Below are positions 17,487-27,700 of a DNA stretch of 64,000 nucleotides, in pieces (the stretch's first letter is position 1; the number at the start of each line of letters is the position of its first letter). The stretch is from NCBI GenBank assembly GCA_023416735.1, contig JAEZGX010000002.1:62001-126000 (forward strand). The letters run 5' to 3'. Origin of the DNA: Verrucomicrobiota bacterium (lineage in GTDB: Bacteria > Verrucomicrobiota > Verrucomicrobiia > Opitutales > Opitutaceae). The position numbers and the translations under genes were made by a program. Below the pieces are notes generated by a model. That model saw only the letters and a program-made list of their open reading frames with translations. It ran no database searches and was not told the origin of the DNA.

Positions 17487-17532
17487 TGGAAGGGGCGGTT
17501 GCGCGGGCGAGGTGACGGAGCACGGTGCGGAG

Positions 17533-18498
17533 ATGAAGTTGAGTTATCGGAATCCGGTGTGGTCGGGGTATCTGGCGGATCCCTTCGTGTTGCGGGTGGG
17601 CGGAGAATATTTCGCGTATGGCACGGGGTCGGACGCGGGGAATGGACGACAGGCGGATGGGCGGGTGTTTCCGGTGCTTCGATCGAAAAATCTCATGGAG
17701 TGGAGCTTTCTCGGCGGGGCGTTGGAGCCGCTGGGTGCGTCGGCGAGCACGGCGTATTGGGCGCCCGAAGTCGCGGAGCGTGACGGGCGTTTCTTCATGT
17801 ATTATGCGGCAGACATGCGGCTGCGCGTGGCGGTGGCGGAGCGGCCGGAGGGACCGTTTCGCGATGCGGGAAAAGAGTTGATGCCGAATGAGCCGTTTTC
17901 GATCGATGCGAGCCCGTTTCGCGATCCGCGCGACGGAAAGTGGTATTTGTTTTTCGCGAAAGATTTTTTCGATGGGCGCGTCGGAACGGGAACGGCGGTG
18001 ATGGAGTTGGCGGAGGATATGATGACGATGGTGGGCGAGCCGAGGACGGTGGTGAGGGCGACGAGCGACTGGCAGATTTTTCAGCGAAAACGGCGTTGGT
18101 ATGATCGTGAGTGGGAAGCGTGGCACACGGTCGAAGGGCCGTTTGTGGTGGAGCGTGGCGGGCGGTATTATTGTTTTTATTCGGGCGGGTGTTGGGAGAC
18201 GGAAGGCTACGGCGTGAGTTATGCGGTCGCGGATCATCCGCTCGGGCCGTGGTGCGACGAGTGGAGTCATGCCGGGCCGGTGGTGTTGTGCGGACTCGAA
18301 GGGAAAGTGATCGGGCCCGGGCACAACAGCGTGGTGGCGGGACCGGATGGGAGGACGCTGTTTCTCGTGTATCACGCCTGGGATACGGCGAAGACGGCGC
18401 GCCGGATGTGCATCGATCCGCTGATTTTCACGGAGGAAGGGCCGCGTTGTGACGGACCTTCGGTGACCGAGAGGACGATCGAACTAGGGGCGAGCTGA
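17533..18498 (+). CDS. Glycoside hydrolase family 43-like protein
   Basis: 321 residues from the ATG at 17533 with no signal peptide. The three acidic residues of five-bladed propeller GH43 enzymes are in place: Asp16 (YLADPFVL, general base), Asp125 (SIDASPF, pKa modulator) and Glu201 (HTVEGPF, general acid). GH43 enzymes act on arabinose- and xylose-containing polysaccharides, so a cytoplasmic arabinosidase or xylosidase on imported oligosaccharides is likely. A GTG or ATG further upstream would overlap the EEP gene; 17533 gives the normal GH43 beginning (YRNPVWSGYLADP). Confidence 0.85.
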   Translation: MKLSYRNPVWSGYLADPFVLRVGGEYFAYGTGSDAGNGRQADGRVFPVLRSKNLMEWSFLGGALEPLGASASTAYWAPEVAERDGRFFMYYAADMRLRVAVAERPEGPFRDAGKELMPNEPFSIDASPFRDPRDGKWYLFFAKDFFDGRVGTGTAVMELAEDMMTMVGEPRTVVRATSDWQIFQRKRRWYDREWEAWHTVEGPFVVERGGRYYCFYSGGCWETEGYGVSYAVADHPLGPWCDEWSHAGPVVLCGLEGKVIGPGHNSVVAGPDGRTLFLVYHAWDTAKTARRMCIDPLIFTEEGPRCDGPSVTERTIELGAS

Positions 18499-18580
18499 AC
18501 GAAAATGCCGGAGGCCCCGGGGCGCCGGAACCGGAGGTGTCCCCATGGCTGAGAGATGCCGGGGCGGCTAGTGTGCTGGG

Positions 18581-18919
18581 ATGAAAACAAAAACTACGAT
18601 CATTTTGACGATGGCGGCTACGGCGGCTTTGGCGCTCGGAACGGGTTGTCGAAAAGGCGGTGATCCGGGCGTCGGCGCGGGCGGTGCGACCACGCAAACG
18701 ACCGAGTCACAGACGCGGCCGGGCAATACCAGTGGAAGCGGATCGGCGCCGAACACGACGACTACAAACAGCGGTGCGGCCGGGCCAGGAGCAGCGAGCG
18801 CCACCACAGACAGCGATGCGGCAGGTGCGGCGTCCACCGCGGGAACCGATTCAGCCGGACGGCCAGCGGGAAGCGCGGGGGGAAATACCGAAAAGAAAGA
18901 AGCGGGAGTGGCGGAGTAG
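18581..18919 (+). CDS. Small low-complexity exported protein, possibly a lipoprotein
   Basis: 112 residues. The N-terminus MKTKTTIILTMAATAALALG is a signal peptide followed by TGC, with Cys23 as the possible lipidation site; the lipobox is not perfect because Leu is at -4 rather than -3. The mature part is a disordered run of Gly, Ala, Thr and Ser with few hydrophobics and has no recognisable domain. Terminator-like hairpins follow. Function unknown; a flexible envelope spacer is one guess. Confidence 0.65.
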   Translation: MKTKTTIILTMAATAALALGTGCRKGGDPGVGAGGATTQTTESQTRPGNTSGSGSAPNTTTTNSGAAGPGAASATTDSDAAGAASTAGTDSAGRPAGSAGGNTEKKEAGVAE

Positions 18920-18930
18920 ATTGTGAAGGG

Positions 18931-18962
18931 AACAAAAAGAGCGCGGTCGGTTTGACCGCGCT
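18931..18962 (-). terminator. Rho-independent terminator for the CBS-protein gene (minus strand)
   Basis: A 9-bp perfect stem, AGCGCGGTC (18940-18948) with GACCGCGCT (18954-18962). Read on the minus strand it is followed by CTTTTTGTTC, a normal intrinsic terminator for the minus-strand gene ending at 19010. Confidence 0.75.
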
Positions 18963-18974
18963 GCGGAGGCAGAG

Positions 18975-19006
18975 CGGCGGGGTCGTGAGACCCCGCCGAC
19001 GTTTTT
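18975..19006 (+). terminator. Palindromic repeat acting as a possible plus-strand terminator
   Basis: CGGCGGGGTC (18975-18984), loop GTGA, complement GACCCCGCCG (18989-18998), then ACGTTTTT. It is a copy of the GC-rich repeat inside menF, here followed by a T run, so it could end transcription from the lipoprotein-like gene. It lies inside the tail of the opposing transcript. Confidence 0.55.
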
Positions 19007-19009
19007 GGA

Positions 19010-19438
19010 CTAGAGAAGTGGAGCGGCGGGCTCGGAGACGTCTTTGAGAACGCGGCCGGAAAGGCCGGCGTGGACGTCGACGGCGATGTCACCCAGCGAG
19101 ACGATGCCGACAAGTTTGGAGGAGCGATCGAGGACGGGCAGGCGGCGGACTTGATAGCGCTGCATGAGTTGAACGGCTTCGTCGACCTCTTGATCTTCGA
19201 AGACGGAGATCGAGCCGGTGGACATCACGTCGCGGACCAACGTGGAGTTCGGATCGCGGCCATCGGCGACCACCTGAAGGACGATATCGCGATCGGTCAG
19301 CATGCCGACGATGCGCGCTTCTTCGAGAACGGGCACGACTCCGATATCATGCACGCGCATCAAACCGGCGGCTTCGATCACGGGAGTGTCGGGCGCGACG
19401 AACCGCGTCCCTTTGGTCATCATTTCGCGAATTTTCAT
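19010..19438 (-). CDS. Tandem CBS-domain protein
   Basis: 142 residues from the ATG at 19438. Two CBS motifs: the first about 5-60 (FVAPDTPVIEAAGLMR ... GMLTDRDIV), the second about 70-128 (MSTGSISVFEDQEVDEAVQ ... LVGIVSLGDIAVD). Stand-alone CBS pairs bind adenosine nucleotides and sense energy or redox state. The SLC13-type permease lies 85 bp upstream on the same strand, so regulation of that transporter is possible but unproven. The upstream extension of the frame overlaps the permease gene and is not used. Confidence 0.88.
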   Translation of the reverse strand: MKIREMMTKGTRFVAPDTPVIEAAGLMRVHDIGVVPVLEEARIVGMLTDRDIVLQVVADGRDPNSTLVRDVMSTGSISVFEDQEVDEAVQLMQRYQVRRLPVLDRSSKLVGIVSLGDIAVDVHAGLSGRVLKDVSEPAAPLL

Positions 19439-19523
19439 GGGTGGCCGGACTCTACGTTCGCGAACGAAGCGCCGCCATGGGGCGGACTCCTGTTCGGTGG
19501 GCAGGATGGACTCGGGGCGGCGA

Positions 19524-21299
19524 TCAGAGCGGCCAGATGCGCGGGACAAGGAGGATGGAAATAATGAACAGGATGATCGTGAGCGGCGCTCCGACGCGAA
19601 AGAAGTCGATGAAGCGATAGCGTCCGGGGCCGTAGACCATGAGGCAGGCGGGTTCGAGCGGGGTGAGGTAGGAGCAACTCGCGGCGACGGCGATCATGAT
19701 GGCGAACGGACGCGGATCCAGTTGGAGTTGTGCGGCGGTCTGAACGGCGATGGGCAGGATGACCGCAGCGGCGGCCTGGTTGGACATGGGTTGCGTGAGG
19801 GCAACGGTGAGGATGAAGAAACCCCCGAGAATCCAGGAAGGTGATACGTCGGGGGTGAAGGTGACGAGCTGTTGCGCAAGATAGTCGGCGGTGCCGGTGC
19901 GGATCATGGCTTCGCCGAGGGCGAGCATGCACGCGATGAGGATGACGGCACGCCACTCGAGTTCCCGATAGGCGTCGGCGGGAGCGATGCAATTGGTGAG
20001 AAAAACCGCGAAGGCGCCGAGCAGGACGGCGACCGGTAGCGGGACCACTTCGAAGGCGGCGAGGGTCAGGGAGCCGACAAAGATGAGCGTGGCGCGAATG
20101 GCGCGCGGGCGATCGACGCGGCTTTCCTCGACCGAATTGAGGACGCTGACGGCGCCGTCGTCGGCCAGGCGAGCGATGGCGGTGGTGTGTCCCTGAAGCA
20201 GGAGAACGTCGCCGACGTGCAGAACAGTGCGGCTGAGTTTCTCGAGCATGTTTCGGCCGTGGCGATTGAGCGCGAGAACCTGAAGTCGGTAGCGTTCGCT
20301 AAAACCCACGGAGCGAAGCGTGCGACCGGCGAGGCGCGAGCGTGGAACGACGAGGGCTTCGACCAAGGTTGCTTCCTCGGTGCGGAGATCGGGATCGGAG
20401 AGTTCGACGTCGGGGCGAATCTCGATGCCGGCGGTGTCTTTGACTTTGAGGATTTCGTTGCGCGCGCCGCGGACAAGCAAGACATCGCCCTCGCGGACGG
20501 CCATGCGGGCGCGCGGCCAGAGATTGAGATTGGGCTCGCGGAGGACGCGAACGACCTGGAGATCGAAGTCGCGGCCCAGATTGATTTCGGCGAAGGTTTT
20601 CCCGACGAGAGGCGAATCGGGGAGCACGAGAACCTCGGTGATGTAGGAACGGACTTCGAAATGATCGAGGAGGCTTTCGGACGGCGCCCGGTCGGGGATG
20701 AGGCGGCGTCCAATGAAGAACATGTAGACGAGACCGGCCAGGGCGATCGGGATGCCGACGGGCGTGAGCTCGAACATGCCGAGCGGCTCGAGTTGGGCGC
20801 GCGTCATGAGTCCGCTGATGACGAGATTGGTCGACGTGCTGATGAGGGTGACGGAACTCGTGAGGATCGACGCGAACGCGACCGGCATGAGGAGCCGCGA
20901 AGGCGAGATTTTTGCGCGAGCGGCGATGCCGATGACGACGGGCAGAAACAGCGCGGCGGCGGCGGTGTTGCTGATGAAGGCGCTGAGCGCCGAGACGGCG
21001 ATCATGATGACCGCGAGCAGCACGTCGTAACGGGTGCCGGAGTGGCGGAGGATGGCGCGCGCGACGAGTTCCACCACACCGGTGCGGACAAGCGCGGTGG
21101 TCATGATCAGGAGCGCGAGGATCATGATAACCGTGTCGCTGCCGAACCCGGCGAACGCGTCACGCGCCGGGAGGAGCCCGGTGAGGATCAGCGTGAGCAG
21201 CAGGCCCAAGGCGACGACGTCGGCCGACACCCATTCGAACGAGAAGAGGATGAGTGCGACGAGAACCAGGCCGAGCAGCAAGGCGATGGACAAAGTCAC
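19524..21299 (-). CDS. SLC13/DASS-family anion permease with two RCK_C domains
   Basis: 591 residues. About ten hydrophobic segments in two groups (about 3-205 and 395-590) enclose a soluble middle with two RCK_C (TrkA-C) domains at about 210-290 and 300-380. DASS-type signatures are SNTAAAALFLPVV and TSTNLVISG in the first half and QPMSNQAAAAVILPIA in the second. Such proteins import sulfate, dicarboxylates or other anions with Na+ or H+. The substrate is not evident. A CBS protein follows in the same direction. Confidence 0.88.
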   Translation of the reverse strand: MTLSIALLLGLVLVALILFSFEWVSADVVALGLLLTLILTGLLPARDAFAGFGSDTVIMILALLIMTTALVRTGVVELVARAILRHSGTRYDVLLAVIMIAVSALSAFISNTAAAALFLPVVIGIAARAKISPSRLLMPVAFASILTSSVTLISTSTNLVISGLMTRAQLEPLGMFELTPVGIPIALAGLVYMFFIGRRLIPDRAPSESLLDHFEVRSYITEVLVLPDSPLVGKTFAEINLGRDFDLQVVRVLREPNLNLWPRARMAVREGDVLLVRGARNEILKVKDTAGIEIRPDVELSDPDLRTEEATLVEALVVPRSRLAGRTLRSVGFSERYRLQVLALNRHGRNMLEKLSRTVLHVGDVLLLQGHTTAIARLADDGAVSVLNSVEESRVDRPRAIRATLIFVGSLTLAAFEVVPLPVAVLLGAFAVFLTNCIAPADAYRELEWRAVILIACMLALGEAMIRTGTADYLAQQLVTFTPDVSPSWILGGFFILTVALTQPMSNQAAAAVILPIAVQTAAQLQLDPRPFAIMIAVAASCSYLTPLEPACLMVYGPGRYRFIDFFRVGAPLTIILFIISILLVPRIWPL

Positions 21300-21350
21300 G
21301 CGTTATGGTGGGCGGGGGACGGGGGGCGGTTCCCGGTGGCGGAGGCGAGA

Positions 21351-22169
21351 CTACAACGGGGCTCCGTCGACGACGGGAGACCAGCTGGTGTCGCGGCGCT
21401 CGTAGATGGTTTCGCGAATCGGGGAAAAACGGGTGCCGTTCCACGCGCGAACGAGGATGCGGATGCGGGTGGAGGTGAGGTCGATCCAGTTGTAGGCGTT
21501 GGGCTCGTGACGGGTGCGTCCGGAAATCGCGGTGCCGGCTTGCACCGAAACAAAGGAGCGTTGCGATGAAGGATAGTGCGGACGGATGTCGCCCGCGTAG
21601 CCGCGGTGCAGATGGCCGGCGAGGAGCAGATCCGCGCCGCCGCGATCAAGAAGCGGGATGGCGAGAGCGGCGCGGCCCACGAGTTGGATACCGGCGTCTT
21701 GGGGCGGAGGAATAAACGGATGATGGGTGACGACGATCTTGAAACGATCGGGGATACTGGAGAGCTGGCGATCGAGATGCGCGATCTGGGCGCGGGAGAT
21801 GCGACCGTTTTTCCAAGTGAATGAACGTGCGGTGTTGAGACCGAGGACGTGAATGGCGTCGTCGGAAAAACTCGGGTTTACCTCCTCGGCGATGAAACGC
21901 CGGTAGCGGCGCAGGGGAGCGAGGAAGCGATGAAAGATGTCGAAGAGCGGGATGTCGTGGTTGCCCGGCACGACGAGCTGTGGCTGCGGCAGGCGGGCGA
22001 GGAAGTCGCGCGCGGCGGTAAACTGGGCGCGGCGCGCGCGCTGCGTGAGATCGCCACTGACGATTACGAGGGAGGGTTGGTTTTCGTGGAGCTCCGCCGC
22101 GAGAGCGTCGGCGACCGCAGAAATTTCAGTGCCGAAATGAAGATCGGAAACATGAGCGATCGTTCTCAT
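21351..22169 (-). CDS. Metallophosphoesterase, CpdA-like
   Basis: 272 residues with the calcineurin-like metal-site blocks in order: DLH (9-11), GDLT (39-42), GNHD (69-72), a THHPF block and GHLHRG. This order and length match class III cyclic-nucleotide phosphodiesterases and related cytosolic phosphoesterases. The start ATG overlaps the stop of the lipid-kinase-like gene by 4 bases (ATGA), so the two are translationally coupled, which may tie it to phospholipid or second-messenger metabolism. Confidence 0.87.
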   Translation of the reverse strand: MRTIAHVSDLHFGTEISAVADALAAELHENQPSLVIVSGDLTQRARRAQFTAARDFLARLPQPQLVVPGNHDIPLFDIFHRFLAPLRRYRRFIAEEVNPSFSDDAIHVLGLNTARSFTWKNGRISRAQIAHLDRQLSSIPDRFKIVVTHHPFIPPPQDAGIQLVGRAALAIPLLDRGGADLLLAGHLHRGYAGDIRPHYPSSQRSFVSVQAGTAISGRTRHEPNAYNWIDLTSTRIRILVRAWNGTRFSPIRETIYERRDTSWSPVVDGAPL

Positions 22170-23077
22170 GCGTCGGCTGCGGCGGCAGGGGGCGCAAGCA
22201 CGCGAAGTGCGCCGGGGAGAATACGAAAGTGCAGCGGAGGCGTCAGCGTGACGAGTTCACCATCGCACGCGATCGGGAGCGTGTGATGTCCGGCGGTGAT
22301 GGTGGCGCGGCTGGTTTCGCGAACGTCGAGATCTTCGGCTTCGTCGAGCTTGCGCGTGAGGCCTTGCGCGAGAAGCCGGAGAACGGACCAGCGTGTCTGC
22401 ACCCGCGCGGCGTAGAGGGCGAGATGTCCGCCGTCGAGTTGGGGGCGCAGTGAGGAGTCGAAGACCTGGCCGGAGTAGCGATTATTGGCGACGACGACGA
22501 AAGGTGAGCGGATGGTTGTAGCGTCCTCGGGCGTTTCGATGCGGAAAGGAAAACGGCGCAACCGACGAAACACGTGCCATGAGGCGATGGCCATGGCGCG
22601 CCATTTGCCGTGGCCGCGTTCGCGGCGAAGCGTGTCGCGTCGCCGAATCGCTTCTCCGTAGGATCCCAGCGAGCAGTTGTTGATGAAAATGTGTCCATTG
22701 ACCTCGGCGAGATCGACCTGACGGGCGCGAGCGGTCGTGACGACTCGGACGGCTTCGCGCCAGTCGGCGGGGAGGCCGAGATCGCGAACGAAGTGGTTGA
22801 GCGTGCCGAGCGGGAGCGGTCCGAGTGGCAGATCACTGCCGGCGAGCTGGCGGGCGGCGGCGCTGATGGTGCCGTCGCCGCCGGCGGCGAAGATAGCGTC
22901 GGGACGGCGAGCGATGGCGTTGCGGACAGCGTCGTCAAGTCCGGTTCCGTTTACTTCGAACACGGCGAGGCTGACGCCGAATTGTGCGAAAGCATGGCGC
23001 AAATTTTCGGGCGACGGCGCGTCGGTGTCGCGGGCGACGGCGCCGGCTCGGGTGTTGAGGACCAGGATCGCTTTCAT
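22166..23077 (-). CDS. Diacylglycerol/sphingosine kinase-family protein
   Basis: 303 residues. The DAGK catalytic domain shows the ATP-binding GGDGT (66-70) and PLGTLNHFVRDLG (about 88-100), the bacterial YegS/DgkB-like arrangement. It phosphorylates a lipid such as diacylglycerol, or a related compound. It is first in a two-gene unit with the metallophosphoesterase (ATGA overlap). It reads away from the small unknown gene at 23182. Confidence 0.85.
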   Translation of the reverse strand: MKAILVLNTRAGAVARDTDAPSPENLRHAFAQFGVSLAVFEVNGTGLDDAVRNAIARRPDAIFAAGGDGTISAAARQLAGSDLPLGPLPLGTLNHFVRDLGLPADWREAVRVVTTARARQVDLAEVNGHIFINNCSLGSYGEAIRRRDTLRRERGHGKWRAMAIASWHVFRRLRRFPFRIETPEDATTIRSPFVVVANNRYSGQVFDSSLRPQLDGGHLALYAARVQTRWSVLRLLAQGLTRKLDEAEDLDVRETSRATITAGHHTLPIACDGELVTLTPPLHFRILPGALRVLAPPAAAADA

Positions 23078-23181
23078 GAACGGGTGATCGGAGCGGCACT
23101 GACCGCGGGGCCGACGGGCGGTTCTGGAAACGTTTTCGGTGGGAGCGGGACCTGTCGCGGGCGGCGCTGTCGAAACGGGTT

Positions 23182-23604
23182 ATGCTAATGTGTTACTCAT
23201 TGTTGCTGGGGGCGCGATCGACGCCCGGCCGCGGCGCGCGTTTTCTGGCGAAAGACGAGGAGACGTTGCGCGCGATCACGGCGCGGCATTTTCCGGAAGG
23301 CTTCACGGTGTTGAACGCCGACGGCGCGTGGTTCGATCCGGAGGCGCGGCGCTTCATCGAGGAAGAGGCGCGGCAGGTGATTGTTTGCACGGATCGTCGC
23401 GGACGGCTGCGGAGCTGGTGTGAAGAACTCGCGACGGCGCTCGAACAAAAAGAGTTGCTGGTGACGGAAGTGGGGCGCGCGGCGATGTTTCGCGTGCGCG
23501 AGCGCCGGAAGAAATTGGACAAAGCAGGCGGCGATTTTCCGGAGAAAGCCGGACGAACGAGGCGGGTAAAAGGTGGCGCGCTTCGCAGGAATTTTTCTGA
23601 ATAA
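23182..23604 (+). CDS. Small protein of unknown function
   Basis: 140 residues with no clear signal peptide or membrane segment. The middle (HFPEGFTVLNADGAWFDPEA, then EARQVIVCTDRR) faintly resembles DUF3574 proteins, which have a similar FPxGxTVLxxxGxW stretch, but I would not assign it on that basis. The C-terminus is strongly basic (about 105-140). It lies 24 bp before the RND adaptor gene and could be in its operon. The start is the first ATG at 23182; a second in-frame ATG is two codons later. Confidence 0.55.
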   Translation: MLMCYSLLLGARSTPGRGARFLAKDEETLRAITARHFPEGFTVLNADGAWFDPEARRFIEEEARQVIVCTDRRGRLRSWCEELATALEQKELLVTEVGRAAMFRVRERRKKLDKAGGDFPEKAGRTRRVKGGALRRNFSE

Positions 23605-23628
23605 TCTCCGCGTTGCAGGTTTGCCCAA

Positions 23629-24783
23629 ATGAACGGTGCGCGCAGGATGCGCCGTTCAATGACGAGAGCACGAAAGGCGATCTACTTCGGTCTGCTGTTG
23701 CTGGCCGTGGCCGCGATGGTGGGAGTGGTGCGAATGCGGAGCGATTCCGCTGAGCCGAAAATGGAGGAGCGCGCGGCGGCTGGAACGGCAGGAGCGGGGA
23801 GCGCGATGCCGGTTTACACGGCGAAAGTGGAGCCGCGCTTATTGCACGAGCGGGTGACGGCAACGGGCTCGGTGACAGCGGACGAGTCGGTCGATCTGGT
23901 GAGTGAGATCGCGGGCAAGGTCGTGAAACTCGGTTTCGAGGAAGGTGCGCCGGTGAAGAAAGGCGATCTGCTGGTGCAGCTGGACGACGCGGAGTTGTCG
24001 GCGCAACTGGCGCGTGCGGAAAGCCGTTTGGAGCTGGCGAAGGCGCAAGCCGAGCGGCAACGACAGTTGGTGACGGCGGGCGGGACGTCGCGGGCGGATC
24101 TCGATGCGGCGGAGAGCGAAGTGAGCGTGTTGCGGGCGGAGGTGGAACTCGCGCGGGCGCAACTGGCGAAGACAAGGATCGTGGCTCCCTTCGATGGGGT
24201 CGCAGGACTGCGTTACGTGAGTGTCGGGGCGAATATCACGCCGAACAGCCGGATCGCGACGCTCCAGAAATTGGATACAATCAAGGTCGAGTTTTCGATC
24301 GCGGAGCGGCATCTCGGTCGAGTGCAGCCGGAGGCGGAGGTGATGATTCGACTGACGGGACTGGATGAGCCGTTTCGCGGGAGGCTGTATGCGACGGAGC
24401 CGCGGATCGATGCGTCGACGCGCACGCTGCGGTTGCGGGCGCGCGCGGAGAATCCGGGAGGACGCGCGCTGCCGGGAGGATTTGCGACGGTGGAGCTGCC
24501 GCTGCGGGAGATTCCGAATGCGTTGATGGTGCCGGCGGACGCGATCATTCCCGGACTTAACGAGCAGCAGGTGTATATCATCGAGAATGGGCGGGCGCAG
24601 CCGCGCAAGGTGCAGACCGGATTGCGGCTCGCACGTGAAGTGCAGATCGTTTCGGGGCTGGAGCCGAACGCGACGGTGATCACCTCGGGGCAGCTGCAGT
24701 TGCGGCCGGGGATGCCGGTGAGGCCGGTGGACCGGCCCGGGACGGTGGACACGGAAAGTGGCGAACTGACGGCGAACCGATGA
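23629..24783 (+). CDS. RND efflux periplasmic adaptor
   Basis: 384 residues with an N-terminal membrane anchor (about 16-35), then a lipoyl half (SVDLVSEIAGKVVKLGFEEG), a short coiled coil (about 118-170), the second half (RIVAPFDGVAGLRYVSVGA) and a beta-barrel/MP domain. This is the HlyD-type adaptor of an RND pump. Its stop overlaps the start of the pump gene by ATGA. Alternative starts at 23647 and 23659 would shorten only the basic N-terminus. Confidence 0.92.
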   Translation: MNGARRMRRSMTRARKAIYFGLLLLAVAAMVGVVRMRSDSAEPKMEERAAAGTAGAGSAMPVYTAKVEPRLLHERVTATGSVTADESVDLVSEIAGKVVKLGFEEGAPVKKGDLLVQLDDAELSAQLARAESRLELAKAQAERQRQLVTAGGTSRADLDAAESEVSVLRAEVELARAQLAKTRIVAPFDGVAGLRYVSVGANITPNSRIATLQKLDTIKVEFSIAERHLGRVQPEAEVMIRLTGLDEPFRGRLYATEPRIDASTRTLRLRARAENPGGRALPGGFATVELPLREIPNALMVPADAIIPGLNEQQVYIIENGRAQPRKVQTGLRLAREVQIVSGLEPNATVITSGQLQLRPGMPVRPVDRPGTVDTESGELTANR

Positions 24784-27700
24784 GCCTTTCTTCAATCAGT
24801 ATTCGCCGGCCGGTGCTTGCGACGGTGATGTCGCTGGTGCTGGTGATCTTCGGGGTGGTGGGCTTCACGTTTCTCGGCGTGCGCGAGTTTCCGGCGGTGG
24901 ATCCGGCGATCGTGTCGGTGCGGACGTCTTATCCCGGCGCGAACGCGCGAGTGATCGAGACGCAGATCACGACCCCGATCGAAGAGGAAGTGAACGCCGT
25001 CGCGGGTATCCGAAATATCACTTCAATCAGTCGCGACGGCGTGAGCATCGTGACGGTGGAGTTCCTGCCGGGCGTCGATTTGGAAGCGGCGGCGAACGAC
25101 GTGCGCGACAAGGTTTCGGGAGCGATCGGGCAGTTGCCGCCGGACGCGGATCCGCCGCGGGTGTCGAAGGCGGACGCGGACAGCCAGCCGATCACGTTTA
25201 TCGGCGTGAGATCGAGTTTGCGGTCGCTCCTGGAGCTGTCGGCGATCGCGGACAATATTTTCCGCGCGCGGCTGCAGACGATTCCCGGCGTGAGTGAAGT
25301 GGATATCTGGGGAGAGAAGGAGTATGCGATGCGGCTGCAGCTGGATCCGGTGCGGCTGGCGGCTTACGGACTGACGCCGCTGGATGTGCGCACGGCGTTG
25401 CAGCGAGCGAATGTTGAACTCCCCTCGGGACGGATCGAGGGGCATTTGGTGGAGTTGACGGTGCGGACCTTGAGCCGGCTGTCGACGCCCGAGGAGTTCG
25501 ATGCGCTGATCATCAAGGAATCGGGCGATTCGCTGGTGCGCTTGCGCGATGTCGGACGGGCGGAGCTGACGGCCTTGAATGAGCGGACGATTTTGCGGCG
25601 CGATGGCGTGCCGCTGGTCGGCGTGGTGTTGCGGCCGCAACCCGGAGCGAACTACGTGGCGATCGCAGACGAGTTTCGCCGGCGGGTGGAGCAGATCAAA
25701 CCGGAGCTGCCGGCGGACGTGATCGTGAGCTACGGCTTCGACGTGACGAATTTCATCCGGGCGTCGATCCATGAAGTGGTCGAGACGATCTTCCTGGCGA
25801 TGGCCTTGGTGGTGGCGATCATCTTCCTGTTTTTGCGGGAGTGGCGATCGACGTTTATCCCGATCGTGGTGATTCCGATTTCGCTGATCGGGTCGTTCTT
25901 CGTGATGTATGTGGCGGGCTTTTCGGTGAACGTGCTAACGCTGCTCGCGCTCGTGCTGGCGATCGGTCTCGTCGTGGACGACGCGATCATCGTGCTGGAG
26001 AACATCTATGCGAAGATCGAGCAAGGGATGAGCCCGATGCAGGCGGGATTGCAGGGCACGAAGGAAATTTTCTTCGCGGTGATTGCAACGACGGCGGCGC
26101 TCGCCGCGGTGTTCACGCCACTGCTGTTTCTCGGCGGGTTGACCGGACAGTTGTTCATGGAGTTCGGCGTGGTGATGGCGGCCGCGGTGGTGATCTCGGC
26201 CTTCGTGGCGCTGACGCTGACTCCGATGTTGAGCACGCGGATGTTGAAGGCCGGATCGCACGAAGGATGGTTTTATCGGAAAACCGAGCCCTTGTATCGA
26301 ACCCTGACGGAAAGTTATCGGAAGACACTGGTGGTGTTTTTGCGCATGCGCTGGCTGGCGCTCGTGGTGGTGGCGTTGTGCGGCGGAGCGTCGTGGTGGC
26401 TGTTTCGGACGATTCCGACGGAGCTCGCGCCGCTGGAAGATCGCAGCACCTTGCGGGTAAATGCGACGGCGGCGGAAGGCACGTCCTACGAGACGATGTT
26501 CAATTACATGAGCCAGCTCGAGGCGCTGGTGATTGAGAAAGTGCCGGAGATCGCGGAGATGACGGCGATGACCTCGCCGGGATTTGGCGGGTCGGCGTCG
26601 GTGAACTCGGGCTTCTTGCGAATCACGTTGAAGCAGCCGCACGAGCGCCAACGGAGCCAGCAGGAGATTGCGGACATGTTGCGCGCGGAGCTGCGCAATC
26701 TTCCTGGCGCACGCGTGGCGATCCAACAGGAGCCGACGATTGGCGACCGGCGGGCGGGGGCGCCGGTGCAGTTCGTGATTCAGGCGCCGAAGCTGGAGGA
26801 TCTGGAGCAGGTGCTGCCGGCGTTTTTGGAACGCGCGACCGACGATCCGATGTTCACCTTCGTGGATACAAATCTGCGTTTCACGAAACCCGAGCTGCGG
26901 ATTGCGATCGATCGCGACCGGGCGCGGGCGCTGGGCGTGTCGGTGCGCGACGTCGCGGAGACGTTGCAACTCGCGTTGAGCGAGCAGCGCTATGGCTACT
27001 TCATTCTCGACGACGAGCAGTATCAGGTGATCGGGCAGCTGCAGCGGGCCGACCGGTCGCAGCCGGCTGACCTGCGGCAGATTTACGTGCGAGGCGGGAG
27101 TGGCGAGATGGTGCCCTTGGACAACCTGATCACCGTGAGCGAGTCGACGACGCCGCCCGCGTTGTATCGGTTTAATCGTTACGCGGCGGCAACCGTGTCG
27201 GCGGAGCTGGCGCCGGGCAAGACGATCGGCGAAGGCATCGCGAGAATGCGAGCGATTGCGGACGAGATGCTGGACGACCGGTTTACGACGGAGCTCGCGG
27301 GGCAATCGCGTGATTTCGAGGACAGCTCCTCGAGCCTGCTGTTCTTCTTCATGTTTGCGCTGGTGCTGATTTATTTGGTGCTGGCAGCGCAGTTCGAAAG
27401 CTTCCGCGATCCGTTGATCATCATGTTCACGGTGCCGCTGGCTCTGCTCGGTTCGCTGCTGGCGCTGTGGTTGACGGGAAGCACGTTGAACATCTTCAGC
27501 CAGATCGGGCTGGTGATGTTGATCGGATTGGTGACGAAGAACGGCATCTTGATCGTCGAGTTCGCCAATCAACGAAAGCTTGCGGGCCTGTCGGTGCGCG
27601 AAGCGGTGGAAGAGTCGGCCGCGGCGCGATTCCGGCCGATTCTGATGACGAGTTTTTCGACGATCCTGGGCATCTTGCCGATCGCGTTGGCGTTGGGCGC

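Noticed and set aside
18530..18580. CTGAGAG-containing hairpin before the lipoprotein-like gene, considered as a TPP riboswitch
   Set aside because: Only the CTGAGA piece fits; the second conserved half of a thi-box is absent and the gene has no thiamine link.
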